The position numbers and the translations under genes are program-made. A stretch of DNA of 64,000 nt from Candidatus Baltobacteraceae bacterium (GTDB lineage Bacteria; Vulcanimicrobiota; Vulcanimicrobiia; Vulcanimicrobiales; Vulcanimicrobiaceae): assembly GCA_035502855.1 (NCBI GenBank), contig DATJTX010000027.1, positions 41,352 through 105,351 on the forward strand. Direction: 5' to 3'. The notes below the pieces were generated by a model that did not search any database, was not told the origin of the DNA, and saw only the letters and a program-made list of their open reading frames with translations. Positions 1-8,305 of this stretch are shown in pieces (positions within the stretch are counted from its first letter, which is position 1; every line of letters begins with the position of its first letter).

Positions 1-602
1 CGAGCTTCAACCAGCGTGATTTCGGACGTAAGCCCGGCACGGTCGGCCGCGGAATCTGGGGCGTCGAGCTGGATATCGCCAAAGCCGACGTCGACGATCG
101 CATCGAGCTGCTTGGCGCAGGCGAACTCGGCGAGATCGTGATTCGGGGACACTGCGTGTTCAAGGGCTATCTGAACAACGCGGAGGCGACGCGCGCGGCG
201 ATCGTGGAGGGCTGGTTCCGTTCCGGCGATCTCGGAACGAAAGATGTGCAGGGCTTCATCACGATCGTCGATCGCAAGAAAGACATGATCATCCGCGGCG
301 GGTACAACGTGTACCCGCGCGAGGTCGAGGAAGTCTTGATGCGCCACCCCGCCGTCAAACAGGTGGCAGTGCTCGGCGTGCCGCACGAAACGCACGGTGA
401 GGAGGTGGTCGCCGTCATCGTGCGCAGCGACGAAGGCGCAAACGTCAGCGACGAGGCGATCATCGTTTGGTCACAAGAGCACCTCGCGCGCTATAAATAC
501 CCGCGGTACGTGCATTTCGTCGATGCATTTCCGCTGGGTCCGAGCGGGAAAGTGCTCAAACGAGAGCTTCGAGACAGCTTGCAGCAAAGGACGGTATCAT
601 GA
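1..602 (+). CDS. Acyl-CoA synthetase / AMP-dependent ligase, C-terminal part (5' truncated by window edge)
   Basis: Only the last ~200 codons are present; the reading frame is open from base 3. The visible part is the C-terminal lobe of the ANL adenylating-enzyme superfamily. It has the hinge region GWFRSGDLGTKD, then DRKKDMIIRGGYNVYP, where the Asp-Arg-Lys-Lys motif contacts the adenylate, and GPSGKVLKREL near the end, whose lysine is the usual catalytic lysine of the adenylation half reaction. These enzymes activate a carboxylic acid, usually a fatty acid, with ATP and transfer it to CoA. The substrate cannot be told from this fragment. The stop codon overlaps the next start codon (ATGA at 599-602), so the downstream membrane protein is probably co-translated. 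Confidence 0.9.
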   Translation, partial: SFNQRDFGRKPGTVGRGIWGVELDIAKADVDDRIELLGAGELGEIVIRGHCVFKGYLNNAEATRAAIVEGWFRSGDLGTKDVQGFITIVDRKKDMIIRGGYNVYPREVEEVLMRHPAVKQVAVLGVPHETHGEEVVAVIVRSDEGANVSDEAIIVWSQEHLARYKYPRYVHFVDAFPLGPSGKVLKRELRDSLQQRTVS

Positions 603-916
603 TCGACGCCACCACGACCACGCGTATCCGTTCCCTCAACGTCATCCAGCTCGCGCTGATGCTCGGCGTCCTCTACGCGCTGTTCGGCATCATCGCCGGC
701 TTGATCGCAGGGCTCGCTGCGTCGACTGCCGGCTCGGCGTTCGGCGGATACGGCATGCCGAACTTCGGTGCAATCAGTATCGTGCTTTTCCCGATCTTCT
801 ACGGCGTGCTGCTCTTCATCGGCGGCTTTCTCTACGGGCTCATCGGCGGCGCGCTCTACAACCTGGTTGCGGGTTGGATCGGCGGCATCGAGATGCGGCT
901 CGAAACGCGCGTGTAG
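599..916 (+). CDS. Small membrane protein with GGIE C-terminal motif, function unknown
   Basis: This 105-residue protein has two long hydrophobic stretches, about residues 18-45 and 58-92, both rich in Gly and Ala and typical of membrane helices. It ends in a short amphipathic tail containing GWIGGIEMRLE. Small integral membrane proteins with a similar GG(I/V)E tail are widespread and are usually annotated as DUF3566-like or simply hypothetical. I recognise the general architecture but not a function. The start overlaps the stop of the acyl-CoA synthetase by 4 bases, so it belongs to the same transcript and may be translationally coupled. rqcH follows 12 bases downstream on the same strand. 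Confidence 0.7.
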   Translation: MIDATTTTRIRSLNVIQLALMLGVLYALFGIIAGLIAGLAASTAGSAFGGYGMPNFGAISIVLFPIFYGVLLFIGGFLYGLIGGALYNLVAGWIGGIEMRLETRV

Positions 917-928
917 CGCCTTAGACCG

Positions 929-2305
929 ATGGCGAGCCTGCGCACCGACCCGGAGCTGATCGCTCGGCTCGCGGCTGAAATCGACGCGCGTTTCGCGGGA
1001 TCAAAGGTTCGCGATGTGGGACGGCTGCCCGACGGGCGAACCGCGCTCGTGCTTTGGTCGCGCGGGTCGGAGCACACGCTCTGCATCGATATTTTTGCGA
1101 CGCCTCCGCTCGTCACCCTCGAAGATGTCCCGCTCGCGATCGAGGGCGAACCAGGATTCATTCGCGCGACCGGCGCGGCCTTGCGCGGCAGCAGGCTGCT
1201 GCGCGCTTCGGCGCGAAAAGGCGACCGGCTGCTGCGCCTCACGTTCGGCACGCGCTCGCGCTTCGGCGTCGGCGACGAGAGCGACCTCTACGTCGAGCTG
1301 GTGCCGCGCTTCGGTAATATCGTGCTGGTGCGAAAAGAGCGCATCGTCGCCGCGGCAAAAGAATTTTCGCTCGCCGAGAACACCACGCGTGCGGTCGAAG
1401 TCGGGCAATCCTATGCCCTTCCGCCGCTGCCCGCGCGCGATCGCCCGATCGGTCCGGAAAGCATCGCTCGGCACGAAAGCGTCCTCGAGTACTTGAGTGC
1501 CCACCGCGCCGATCGGGTTCGGGCCGGCGAGAGCCGCCGCGCACAAGACCGGCGCAATGTCCTGATCAAGCGGCTGGACGCGCGCGAAAGCAAAATCCGG
1601 CGCGAGCTCCATGCGGTTGCCGAAAAGCAGCGCGCGGCCGCGGATCGCGACGCGCTGCGCGCGCGCGGAGAGGCGATATACGCCGGACTCCACGAGGGAA
1701 GCGCGTTGGAGCAAGAGGAGGCAAAAGCCGAGGCAGCCGCGCTTTTCGCGCGCTACAAAAAGCTCGGCGCGTCGCTTGCGCACTTGGACGAGCGCGCTCG
1801 CGTGCTGCACGCTGCGCTGGAGGCGGTCGATCAGCTTCGGTGGGAAGCCGAGCGCGCCGAAGACGGAGATCTCGGCGACGTCGAGGAGGCGGTTACGCAG
1901 TTGGATCCGCGGACGCGCCGCAGCCGTGCCACGGCCCCGCGCCGCAAACGCGCGCCGCTCGAAGTGCAAACTTCGAGCGGTTCACGCATCCTGGTCGGCC
2001 GCTCGCCCAGCGAAAACGCCGATCTCACCTTCCGCGTCGCGCGGCCTGACGATTGGTGGTTTCACGCCCAGAACATTCCCGGCGCGCACGTCATCCTCCA
2101 GCGGCACGATCGAAGCGAACCGCCGCAGACCGATCTCGACCGTGCCGCCTCGCTTGCCGCGTTCTACTCCAAAGCCCGGAGCAGCGCCAAGGTGCCGATC
2201 GACTACACGTTGCGCAAATACGTGCGCGCCCAGCGCAACGCACCGCCGGGTTTGGTTTGGTACACGCATCCGCACACCATCATGGCCATTCCACAGCCGA
2301 TTTGA
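929..2305 (+). CDS. rqcH: RqcH-type NFACT family ribosome quality-control protein
   Basis: At 458 residues this is a compact member of the NFACT (Rqc2/RqcH/FbpA) family. The N-terminal NFACT-N domain runs to about residue 190 and is followed by a charged coiled-coil section (about 190-310). The C-terminal NFACT-R domain contains DDWWFHAQNIPGAHVIL (near residue 374) and a final YTLRKYVRA...GLVWYTHPHTI segment, both typical of the family. RqcH binds obstructed 50S subunits and recruits alanyl-tRNA to add C-terminal alanine tails that mark stalled peptides for degradation. Occurrence in the same window as clpXP is suggestive, though not adjacent. Start is the ATG at 929. The family is usually about 550-580 residues, so this protein is short, mostly in the middle region. 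Confidence 0.88.
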   Translation: MASLRTDPELIARLAAEIDARFAGSKVRDVGRLPDGRTALVLWSRGSEHTLCIDIFATPPLVTLEDVPLAIEGEPGFIRATGAALRGSRLLRASARKGDRLLRLTFGTRSRFGVGDESDLYVELVPRFGNIVLVRKERIVAAAKEFSLAENTTRAVEVGQSYALPPLPARDRPIGPESIARHESVLEYLSAHRADRVRAGESRRAQDRRNVLIKRLDARESKIRRELHAVAEKQRAAADRDALRARGEAIYAGLHEGSALEQEEAKAEAAALFARYKKLGASLAHLDERARVLHAALEAVDQLRWEAERAEDGDLGDVEEAVTQLDPRTRRSRATAPRRKRAPLEVQTSSGSRILVGRSPSENADLTFRVARPDDWWFHAQNIPGAHVILQRHDRSEPPQTDLDRAASLAAFYSKARSSAKVPIDYTLRKYVRAQRNAPPGLVWYTHPHTIMAIPQPI

Positions 2306-2335
2306 TCCCGCTGTCCGCTTTGTTCAGATCGAGGA

Positions 2336-2377
2336 ACCAGAGTCCGAAGTTTGCTAGCGGCAAATGAGGACTCTGGT
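2336..2377. terminator. Nested inverted repeat between convergent rqcH and sod
   Basis: A perfect 10-bp inverted repeat (ACCAGAGTCC at 2336-2345, GGACTCTGGT at 2368-2377) encloses a second 5-bp inverted repeat (TTTGC at 2350-2354, GCAAA at 2360-2364). It lies exactly in the 86-bp gap between the 3' ends of two convergent genes, so it is a plausible bidirectional transcription end or 3' mRNA-stabilising hairpin. There is no T-run on either side, so it is not a classical intrinsic terminator. Confidence 0.5.
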
Positions 2378-2391
2378 GACGAAGAGATGGA

Positions 2392-3003
2392 CTAAGCGGT
2401 CAAGCGGGATTCGCAGACGCCCCAGTCGACGTGGGCGAGAAAGGCTTCGATGTATTTGCCTTTGTCGGCGGGCTTGTAGTCGCGCAGAAACGCGTGCTCC
2501 CACAAATCCATCACGATAACCGGCTCGCAGCCGGCGAGCTCGTTGATGTTGTGGTCGCCGATCCAGATGTTGACCAGCTGGTTCGCGTTTTGATCTTGGA
2601 AGGCGATCGCCCAGCCCACGCCGCGCATCGCGCCGATCGCGGCAAAATCTTTCCTCCAATTCTCGAACGAGCCGAAGCTCATGCCGGCGAGTTCGTACAG
2701 ACGCCCGCCGCCGGGCGCCGCCTTCGGATTCTTGGTGAGGTTGTCGAAATAATATTCGTGCAGCCTCATGCCGTTGAACTCCCACCCCAAACGTCGCACG
2801 AGTTCGGCAAAGGCGGGATCGGCGCCGCTGTTCTTGCCGCCGCTCCGCAGCTCGGTCAGCCGCTCGTTCAAAAGGTTCGTATTCTTCACGTAGCCTTCGT
2901 AGAGACCGAAATGAATCTGCAGGGTGTCGTCCGAGATACCTTGCAACCCCGAGAGATCCCACTTTTTGGGCGTGTATTGCTTTGTCGCCACTTGAGCGTT
3001 CAT
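2392..3003 (-). CDS. Fe/Mn-family superoxide dismutase (atypical subfamily)
   Basis: A 203-residue cytosolic enzyme (no signal peptide) of the iron/manganese SOD fold, which dismutates superoxide to oxygen and peroxide. Likely metal ligands are visible in order: His in TLQIHFGLYEGYV (residue 31), His in GMRLHEYYFDNL, and Asp and His in VIVMDLWEHAFLRDY. The GVGWAIAF segment corresponds to the conserved GSGW region. The classical His-His pair that follows the first ligand in most SODs is replaced here by Tyr-Glu (GLYEGY). I know the same arrangement from a divergent SOD-like subfamily. I use the ATG at 3003; a TTG at 3012 would add three residues. Monocistronic, convergent with rqcH. Confidence 0.85.
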   Translation of the reverse strand: MNAQVATKQYTPKKWDLSGLQGISDDTLQIHFGLYEGYVKNTNLLNERLTELRSGGKNSGADPAFAELVRRLGWEFNGMRLHEYYFDNLTKNPKAAPGGGRLYELAGMSFGSFENWRKDFAAIGAMRGVGWAIAFQDQNANQLVNIWIGDHNINELAGCEPVIVMDLWEHAFLRDYKPADKGKYIEAFLAHVDWGVCESRLTA

Positions 3004-3022
3004 GTGGATCAAAAACCCCGTT

Positions 3023-3051
3023 TCTAGCTTTTGAATGCTACCCGTTGTAAA
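3023..3051 (-). promoter_or_regulatory. Possible sigma70-type promoter for the superoxide dismutase
   Basis: On the minus strand a TTTACA hexamer (3051-3046) and a GCTAGA hexamer (3028-3023) are separated by 17 bases, about 20 bases before the SOD start. The match to the -10 consensus is weak. The gap upstream also holds a perfect 14-bp palindrome (3095-3108, GGCGGGCGCCCGCC) just after the quinone oxidoreductase stop; it may mark the end of that operon but has no T-run. Confidence 0.3.
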
Positions 3052-3135
3052 ACGCGTACCTAAACGTTAGCTGCAACGGCGCGCTTCGAGAAGGGGCGGG
3101 CGCCCGCCTGCGCTGCTCGTTTCACCGGCACTTCC

Positions 3136-4122
3136 TTAGATATCGGGAACGAGCACGATCTTTCCGATATGCACGCTCGATTCGAGCCGAGCGTGTGCTT
3201 CGGCCGCCTGCGAGAACGTGAAGACCGAATCGACGACCGGCACGATCGGATCGCGCGCACCGAGCAGGGGCCAGATCTTCGCTCGCAAGCCCGCTGCGAT
3301 GGCTGCTTTTTCGGCATCGGTCCTGGGCCGCAGGCTCGACCCCAAAATCGTTGCCCGGCGTTGCAACAGGTAGCGCAGATCGATCGCGGACTCCGAGCCG
3401 CCGGCGGTGGCGATGCACGCGATGCGGCCCTCGGTCGCGAGGGTCCGAAGATCGCGGTTGACGTAGTCGCCTCCGATGATGTCGAGCACCACGTCGACGC
3501 CGCGCTTGGCGGTGTACTCGAGAACCTCTTCGACGAAATCGACGCTGCGGTAATCGATTGCCGCTTCCGCGCCGATCTCGAGTGCGGCGCGGCACTTGGT
3601 CTCGGAGCCGGCGGTCGCGATGGCGCGCGCGCCCACGGCACGGGCGAACATGATTGCCATCGTTCCTATCCCGCTCGTGCCGCCGTGTACGAGCACGATT
3701 TCACCCTCGGCCAGGTGCGCGCGCACGAGGAGGTTGTCGTAGACCGTAAACGCATTTTCGGGCAGCGTCGCGCCCTCGACGAACGACCATTGCGCCGGAA
3801 GCGGAAGCACTTGCCCGACCGGGACGGCGACGAATTCGCCATAGCCGCCGCCGTTGCAGAGTGCCACGACGCGATCGCCGACCGCGTATTCGTCGACGTC
3901 GGCACCCAACTGCGCGATCGTGCCGCTGACCTCCAGCCCGAGAATCGGCGACGCGCTTTTGGGCGGCGGATAGTTTCCGCGCCGCTGCAGCGTGTCCGCC
4001 CGGCTCACGCCCGCCGCTTCCGTCTCGATCAAGACTTCACCGATGCGTGGAACCGGGGCAGGCATTTGCGCGACGCGCAACACCGAGGGGTCGCCCGGCT
4101 CGTCGTACGTGACGTATCTCAT
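3136..4122 (-). CDS. NAD(P)H:quinone oxidoreductase, zinc-independent MDR superfamily
   Basis: This 328-residue protein matches the quinone oxidoreductase (QOR/PIG3-like) branch of the medium-chain dehydrogenase family. It has an N-terminal GroES-like domain with GVSRADTLQRRGNYPP and GLEVSGTIAQLG, then a Rossmann nucleotide-binding domain with VHGGTSGIGTMAI near residue 145. It lacks the structural zinc cysteine cluster of alcohol dehydrogenases. Such enzymes reduce quinones or other enone-type electrophiles with NADPH. It is the last gene of the long minus-strand operon. Its ATG (4122) has no good Shine-Dalgarno of its own and lies one base after the stop of an 11-codon mini-ORF, which suggests translational coupling. 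Confidence 0.85.
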   Translation of the reverse strand: MRYVTYDEPGDPSVLRVAQMPAPVPRIGEVLIETEAAGVSRADTLQRRGNYPPPKSASPILGLEVSGTIAQLGADVDEYAVGDRVVALCNGGGYGEFVAVPVGQVLPLPAQWSFVEGATLPENAFTVYDNLLVRAHLAEGEIVLVHGGTSGIGTMAIMFARAVGARAIATAGSETKCRAALEIGAEAAIDYRSVDFVEEVLEYTAKRGVDVVLDIIGGDYVNRDLRTLATEGRIACIATAGGSESAIDLRYLLQRRATILGSSLRPRTDAEKAAIAAGLRAKIWPLLGARDPIVPVVDSVFTFSQAAEAHARLESSVHIGKIVLVPDI

Positions 4123-4123
4123 C

Positions 4124-4159
4124 CTAGGGAGCCTGTGTGCGGGCCGAGGCCGCGCTCAT
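4124..4159 (-). CDS. Possible leader mini-ORF (11 codons) in front of the quinone oxidoreductase
   Basis: Between queA and the quinone oxidoreductase, an ATG at 4159 preceded by CAGGGGAAAGG, a purine-rich ribosome-binding sequence, opens an 11-residue ORF (MSAASARTQAP). It stops with TAG at 4126-4124, one base before the oxidoreductase ATG. A ribosome terminating here would sit on the next start. Seen directly in the sequence; that it is translated is inference. Confidence 0.35.
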   Translation of the reverse strand: MSAASARTQAP

Positions 4160-4171
4160 CCTTTCCCCTGC

Positions 4172-5248
4172 TCATCCTCGCAGCGGGGGACCTTCGATGA
4201 ACATCGCATCGCCGAAGGAAAAGAATCGATACCGCTGCTCGATCGCCTCGCGATAGGCTTCCAGGACGCGCTCCCGGCCGGCAAACGCGCTGACCAGCAC
4301 CAGCAGTGTCGAGCGCGGCAGATGAAAGTTCGTGATTATGGCGTCGACCACACGAAAGTCGAAACCCGGCCGGATGAAGAGCGCGGTCGAGGCCTCTTCC
4401 GCGACCAATCCCCCGTGGACGGCGGCGCTACCTTCCAGCGCGCGCACGACCGTCGTACCTGCAGCGATCACGCGGCCGCCGCGCGAGCGAGCTCGCTCGA
4501 TCGTTTCGAGCGCGAGCGGCGGAATCGTATAGCGCTCGGCGTGCATCGTGTGCTCGTCCAGACGCGCACTCTTGAGCGGGCGGAACGTCCCGAGGCCGAC
4601 GTCGAGCGTCAGTTCGGCGATCGATACCCCGCCGCGCTCGATCCGTTGCAGCAATTCGGGCGTGAAGTGCAGCGATGCGGTCGGGGCGGCGACGCTGCCC
4701 GGTTCGCGTGCGAAGACGGTTTGGTAGCGTTCTTGCGCTTCGTCGGTGTCGTTGTGAATGTAGGGCGGCAGCGGCAAACGGCCTGCGCGTGACAAGAACT
4801 GCTCGAAGGGCTCGTCGAGTTCGAACTCGAGCTCACGCAGACCCTCGTCGTGCGCGGCGACGACGCGGGCGCGGGTGCGCGCATCGAAGAGAATCGCGGA
4901 CTCCAGGCGCAAACGGCGCGCGGGGCGCACCAGCGCGAGCCAGCGGGTGGCGCGCGGATCGTAACGCATCGACTCGGCGGGATGCAGCAGCAGCACCTCG
5001 ACCGTTCCGCCGCTTCCGGCTCGACGTCCCCACAAGCGCGCAGCGATGACGCGCGTACGATTGAGCACCAGCACGTCGTTTGGATGGAGCAGCGAAGGCA
5101 GATCGGAGAAGATCTTGTGCTCGATGCGGTCGCGGGATAGTACCATCAGCCGGCTCGCGTCGCGCTGCTCGGCCGGACGCTGGGCGATCAGTTCCGCGGG
5201 AAGCTCGAAATCGTACGCGCAGGTTAGGGAAGCTCTGGAGGAGTCCAT
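4172..5248 (-). CDS. queA: S-adenosylmethionine:tRNA ribosyltransferase-isomerase (QueA)
   Basis: QueA transfers and isomerises the ribosyl moiety of SAM onto preQ1-modified tRNA, giving epoxyqueuosine at the wobble position of GUN-anticodon tRNAs. The 358 residues match the family's usual length. Landmarks include DFELPAELIAQRPAEQRDASR at the N-terminus, NRTRVIAARL, the central APTASLHFT, and the C-terminal TNFHLPRSTLLVLVSAFAGRE. Genome neighbourhoods of the type ruvAB-queA are common, which supports the call. The ATG lies 13 bases after the PilZ stop. The intervening bases contain CTCCTCC rather than a Shine-Dalgarno, so initiation probably depends on coupling to pilZ. The first 27 bases of this gene recur, with 3 mismatches, upstream of clpP. 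Confidence 0.95.
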   Translation of the reverse strand: MDSSRASLTCAYDFELPAELIAQRPAEQRDASRLMVLSRDRIEHKIFSDLPSLLHPNDVLVLNRTRVIAARLWGRRAGSGGTVEVLLLHPAESMRYDPRATRWLALVRPARRLRLESAILFDARTRARVVAAHDEGLRELEFELDEPFEQFLSRAGRLPLPPYIHNDTDEAQERYQTVFAREPGSVAAPTASLHFTPELLQRIERGGVSIAELTLDVGLGTFRPLKSARLDEHTMHAERYTIPPLALETIERARSRGGRVIAAGTTVVRALEGSAAVHGGLVAEEASTALFIRPGFDFRVVDAIITNFHLPRSTLLVLVSAFAGRERVLEAYREAIEQRYRFFSFGDAMFIEGPPLRG

Positions 5249-5261
5249 GCGCTGGAGGAGA

Positions 5262-5639
5262 CTAGCCGCCGGTCAGGCGCGCTCGTTCGATCTCGAGGAA
5301 ATTGGTCAAGCGCTTACGTTCCTCTTCGGTGGCGTCGACGATCAGCACGCCGACTTGGTACGTATCGCCCTGGAAAGCGCGAATCCACCGTACCTGACCT
5401 CGCAACGTGAGGAACGGATTGCGTTTCATCGTGAACGTATATTTGGTGCCGACGGGCAGATATTGATCTGCGATCACGCGCATGCCGGTCGGTGAGATGT
5501 CGGCCACCGCTCCGCGAAAGAGCATCGAGGAGAGCGGATCTTCGACGACGACGTCGATATATTTGCGCAGCCGCAGCGCAAAGCGCTTGTCGCTCTCGCT
5601 CTCACCGCCGTCCGGGCGATTGGGCTGGCCTTCAGTCAT
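5262..5639 (-). CDS. PilZ-domain protein, probable cyclic-di-GMP receptor
   Basis: A 125-residue single-domain protein. The segment from about residue 18 has RFALRLRKYIDV, where an Arg-rich stretch stands in for the RxxxR motif. It is followed by ADISPTGMRVIAD, matching the (D/N)xSxxG motif of PilZ domains. The rest forms the expected beta-barrel pattern, including GQVRWIRAF. PilZ proteins bind c-di-GMP and regulate motility, secretion or polysaccharide output. The first 8 bases overlap the 3' end of the SpoIID-like gene. A link to the exopolysaccharide locus further right in this window is possible but not shown. Confidence in the domain is high; in c-di-GMP binding moderate, since the arginines are not perfectly spaced. 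Confidence 0.85.
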   Translation of the reverse strand: MTEGQPNRPDGGESESDKRFALRLRKYIDVVVEDPLSSMLFRGAVADISPTGMRVIADQYLPVGTKYTFTMKRNPFLTLRGQVRWIRAFQGDTYQVGVLIVDATEEERKRLTNFLEIERARLTGG

Positions 5640-6624
5640 GGTCGATATCGGTTCCCGGAAAATAAGAATTCAGAATCTCGGCAGGCTGGGCGCCTCGCAG
5701 TGCGAGACCTCGCGCACCCCACTGGCACATCCCGACCCCGTGCCCTAACCCACCGCCTTCGATGGCGATGTGCCCAGCTGCTTCTGCTGCGGGTTCGAAT
5801 TTCGTAATGAGCAGACTCGGCAGCACGCGCGGACCAATGCGCAATCGGAACGTGCTGCCCTTGACGGGAAGCGACCAATCCGTACCTGCGAGCACGATCG
5901 TTCGTGCTCTGCCGCTGGGGTCGCGCGTTCCTTCGCTCAGCGACTGCAACGATCCGAGCGGCGCGATTTCGTTCGCGAACGCCGATGCGACGGAGGTCAG
6001 ATCCAGCGTACGATTCCAGCGATAATAGGGCGAATCCGTACACGTCGTGCAGACGACGCCGCCGAGATACGGGATCGGCGCCCCGCCCCAGGCGTCGCTC
6101 GCCGACTCCGTATGCCCGCCGCAGCACGAACTGTACATGACGCGCGCGAAGTTCGCACCATACCGTAAGACCAGTCCGGCGCTTGCATCGACCGCGGCGC
6201 GGGCAGCCGGACTCTCCTGTGCGACGCCGCCGTAGACTTGATCGAGTTCGGACGGAACGACGTCGTAGCCTCGCGCCGGATTGCTGCGCTGCAGCACATA
6301 GGTGCGGGCGCAGATCGCTTGAGCTTGCAGCGCGGCATCCGGCCATCCGGGTGTCATCTCGCGCGGCACGACGCTGTACAGATACTCTTCGAGACGCAGC
6401 GTATTCACGATCGATCCACCGGGAAGGCGTGAATACGTGCCGCGATAGGTCTGCCCGTTGAAGGCAAAGCTGCCCGGAGATGCGCTCCGTACCACGCCGG
6501 GACCGAGCAACACGCGCAGCTCCTGCGCGTTCGCGTTCATTGCCGGATCGAATTCGTCGGCGCGTGCGCGGGCCGTTGCGGCCGCCGCGAGTGCGGCACA
6601 AACGAACGCGCGGCGCGTGATCAC
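5632..6624 (-). CDS. SpoIID/LytB-domain protein, secreted
   Basis: This 330-residue protein begins with MITRRAFVCAALAAAATARA, a signal peptide with a twin arginine and an Ala-rich core, so it is exported. The central region has the SpoIID/LytB features: GGSIVNTLRLEEYLYSVVPREM, WPDAALQAQAICARTYVL, and near the C-terminus GHGVGMCQWGARGLA. In Bacillus, SpoIID is a lytic transglycosylase acting on denuded peptidoglycan; LytB is a modifier of autolysin activity. Homologues in non-sporulating lineages are common, and here the neighbours (PBP, PASTA kinase) suggest cell-wall remodelling. The ATG overlaps the ruvB stop by 4 bases. Confidence 0.88.
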   Translation of the reverse strand: MITRRAFVCAALAAAATARARADEFDPAMNANAQELRVLLGPGVVRSASPGSFAFNGQTYRGTYSRLPGGSIVNTLRLEEYLYSVVPREMTPGWPDAALQAQAICARTYVLQRSNPARGYDVVPSELDQVYGGVAQESPAARAAVDASAGLVLRYGANFARVMYSSCCGGHTESASDAWGGAPIPYLGGVVCTTCTDSPYYRWNRTLDLTSVASAFANEIAPLGSLQSLSEGTRDPSGRARTIVLAGTDWSLPVKGSTFRLRIGPRVLPSLLITKFEPAAEAAGHIAIEGGGLGHGVGMCQWGARGLALRGAQPAEILNSYFPGTDIDHD

Positions 6625-7679
6625 AGCAGGCGGTTCTCCTGGGCCGGTGCGATGATGCCCAAATGCCGGTACGCCGCCTGCGTTGCCTTGCGTCCGCTTG
6701 CCGTGCGCACCACGAAGCCGGCCTTGAGCAGATAGGGTTCAACCACGTCTTCCAGCGTCTGAACGTCGTCGTTCAACGTGGCGGCGATCGCCGCGATTCC
6801 CGCCGGGCCGCCGCGGTACGATTCGATCAGCGCGGTCAAGAATGCGCGATCTATGCGGTCGAGACCGAGCTGGTCGACGCCCTCGCGCGCGAGCGCGTCG
6901 GCCGCGACCGCGTTGGTGATGATTCCGTTTGCCCGCACGTCGGCGAAGTCCCGCACGCGCCGCAGCAGGCGGTTCGCGACGCGCGGCGTGCCGCGACTGC
7001 GCTCGGCGATCGTACGAGCGCCGGATCCGTCGATTTGCGCGCCGAGCAATCGCGCCGAGCGCGTGACGATCCGTTCCAGTTCGTCCGGTTCGTAGAAGTC
7101 GAGATGGTGAACGATGCCGAAACGGTCGCGCAGCGGAGCGGTGAGCATGCCGGCGCGCGTCGTCGCCCCGATCAGCGTGAAATGTTTGAGCGGAAGCTTG
7201 AGCGTCTTGGCGTAGGCCCCGCGATCGACGACGAAGTCGATCTGGAAGTCTTCCATCGCCGGATAAAGAAATTCTTCGACGACACGCCCGAGGCGGTGGA
7301 TCTCGTCGATGAAGAGGACGTCGCCTTCTTCGAGCGATGTCAGAACGCCGACCAAATCTTTGGGCTTCTCGAGCGTCGGCCCGCTGGTCGGACGAAAATT
7401 CGCGCGCATCTCTCGCGCGACCAGCGCCGCGAGCGTCGTCTTACCGAGACCGGGCGGTCCATAGAGCAGCGTGTGTTCCAGCGGTTCGCCTCGACCGCGC
7501 GCAGCCTCGATCGCGATCCGCAAATTTTCGACGACGCGCTCTTGGCCGACGTATTCATCGAATGTGCGCGGCCGCAGCGATGCGCCGTAGACTTCATCTT
7601 CGAGTGATTCTTGGGGAGAGAGAACCCGCGCCGACTGATCGTCGCCGCTGTAGAGCGGACGGCGCGCGTCCTCGCTCAT
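6621..7679 (-). CDS. ruvB: Holliday junction branch-migration helicase RuvB
   Basis: RuvB is the AAA+ motor that drives branch migration of Holliday junctions together with RuvA. The 352 residues include LRPRTFDEYVGQERV, the Walker A motif LYGPPGLGKTTLA, the Walker B DEIHRLG, the sensor region IGATTRAGML and the C-terminal winged-helix section ending in RKATQAAYRHLG. All family landmarks are intact. It overlaps ruvA upstream and the SpoIID-like gene downstream by 4 bases each, so the set is tightly coupled. The order ruvC-ruvA-ruvB is the usual one. Confidence 0.98.
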   Translation of the reverse strand: MSEDARRPLYSGDDQSARVLSPQESLEDEVYGASLRPRTFDEYVGQERVVENLRIAIEAARGRGEPLEHTLLYGPPGLGKTTLAALVAREMRANFRPTSGPTLEKPKDLVGVLTSLEEGDVLFIDEIHRLGRVVEEFLYPAMEDFQIDFVVDRGAYAKTLKLPLKHFTLIGATTRAGMLTAPLRDRFGIVHHLDFYEPDELERIVTRSARLLGAQIDGSGARTIAERSRGTPRVANRLLRRVRDFADVRANGIITNAVAADALAREGVDQLGLDRIDRAFLTALIESYRGGPAGIAAIAATLNDDVQTLEDVVEPYLLKAGFVVRTASGRKATQAAYRHLGIIAPAQENRLL

Positions 7680-8305
7680 GCGGGAGAGCGCTCCGGCGTT
7701 TTCCGGCGGTAGATCTGCGCCAGAAGCGTCTCCGCATCGGCGATTTGCGGCGTGCCCTGGAGCGTTTCGCGGATCATCGCTTCGGCCTCGCCACGTTTGT
7801 ATTCGAGTTGCAGCAGCACGGAGAGGGCCTCATCGGCAAAATCCGGCATCGCAGCCGGCGGTGAGGGCGGCGCGTCCCGGATCAACAAGAAACGCGCAAC
7901 CTTGCCCTGGAGCTTCGCCACGATGTCGCGCGCCTTCTGCTGCCCGATGCCGGGAAGTTTGCGCAGGTAGCCATAGTCGCCGCGGTCGATCGCGCTCGCG
8001 ATCGCGGACATCGGCTCCGAGAAAGCGCGCGCGGCGGTGCGCGGGCCGATCGACGCGACGCTGATCAGCGCCTCGAAAAACGCCCGCTCGATCGCATTGG
8101 TAAAGCCGTAATAGGTAGCGCGAGCGCTGTTTCCGTCGATGTTGAGGGCGGCGTAGATCTCGAGCGCGACGCGCTCGCCGGGCGCTGCCGTGATCTTCTC
8201 GGCGATGCACGGCGGAAGAACGACGTCATAGCCGAGTCCGCCGGTCTCCAGCACGACGTGCTCGCCGTCGCGCTCGACGAGGGTTCCGCTAATACGCGAG
8301 AACAT
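7676..8305 (-). CDS. ruvA: Holliday junction DNA-binding protein RuvA
   Basis: RuvA forms a tetramer that holds the four-way junction flat and loads RuvB. The 209-residue sequence has the OB-fold N-terminus (MFSRISGTLVERDGEHVVLETGGLGYDV), a helix-hairpin-helix motif YLRKLPGIGQQKARDIVAKL, and a C-terminal domain III (DEALSVLLQLEYKRGEAEAMI) that contacts RuvB. Length is normal for the family. The start overlaps ruvC by 17 bases and the stop overlaps ruvB by 4 bases. Confidence 0.96.
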   Translation of the reverse strand: MFSRISGTLVERDGEHVVLETGGLGYDVVLPPCIAEKITAAPGERVALEIYAALNIDGNSARATYYGFTNAIERAFFEALISVASIGPRTAARAFSEPMSAIASAIDRGDYGYLRKLPGIGQQKARDIVAKLQGKVARFLLIRDAPPSPPAAMPDFADEALSVLLQLEYKRGEAEAMIRETLQGTPQIADAETLLAQIYRRKTPERSPA

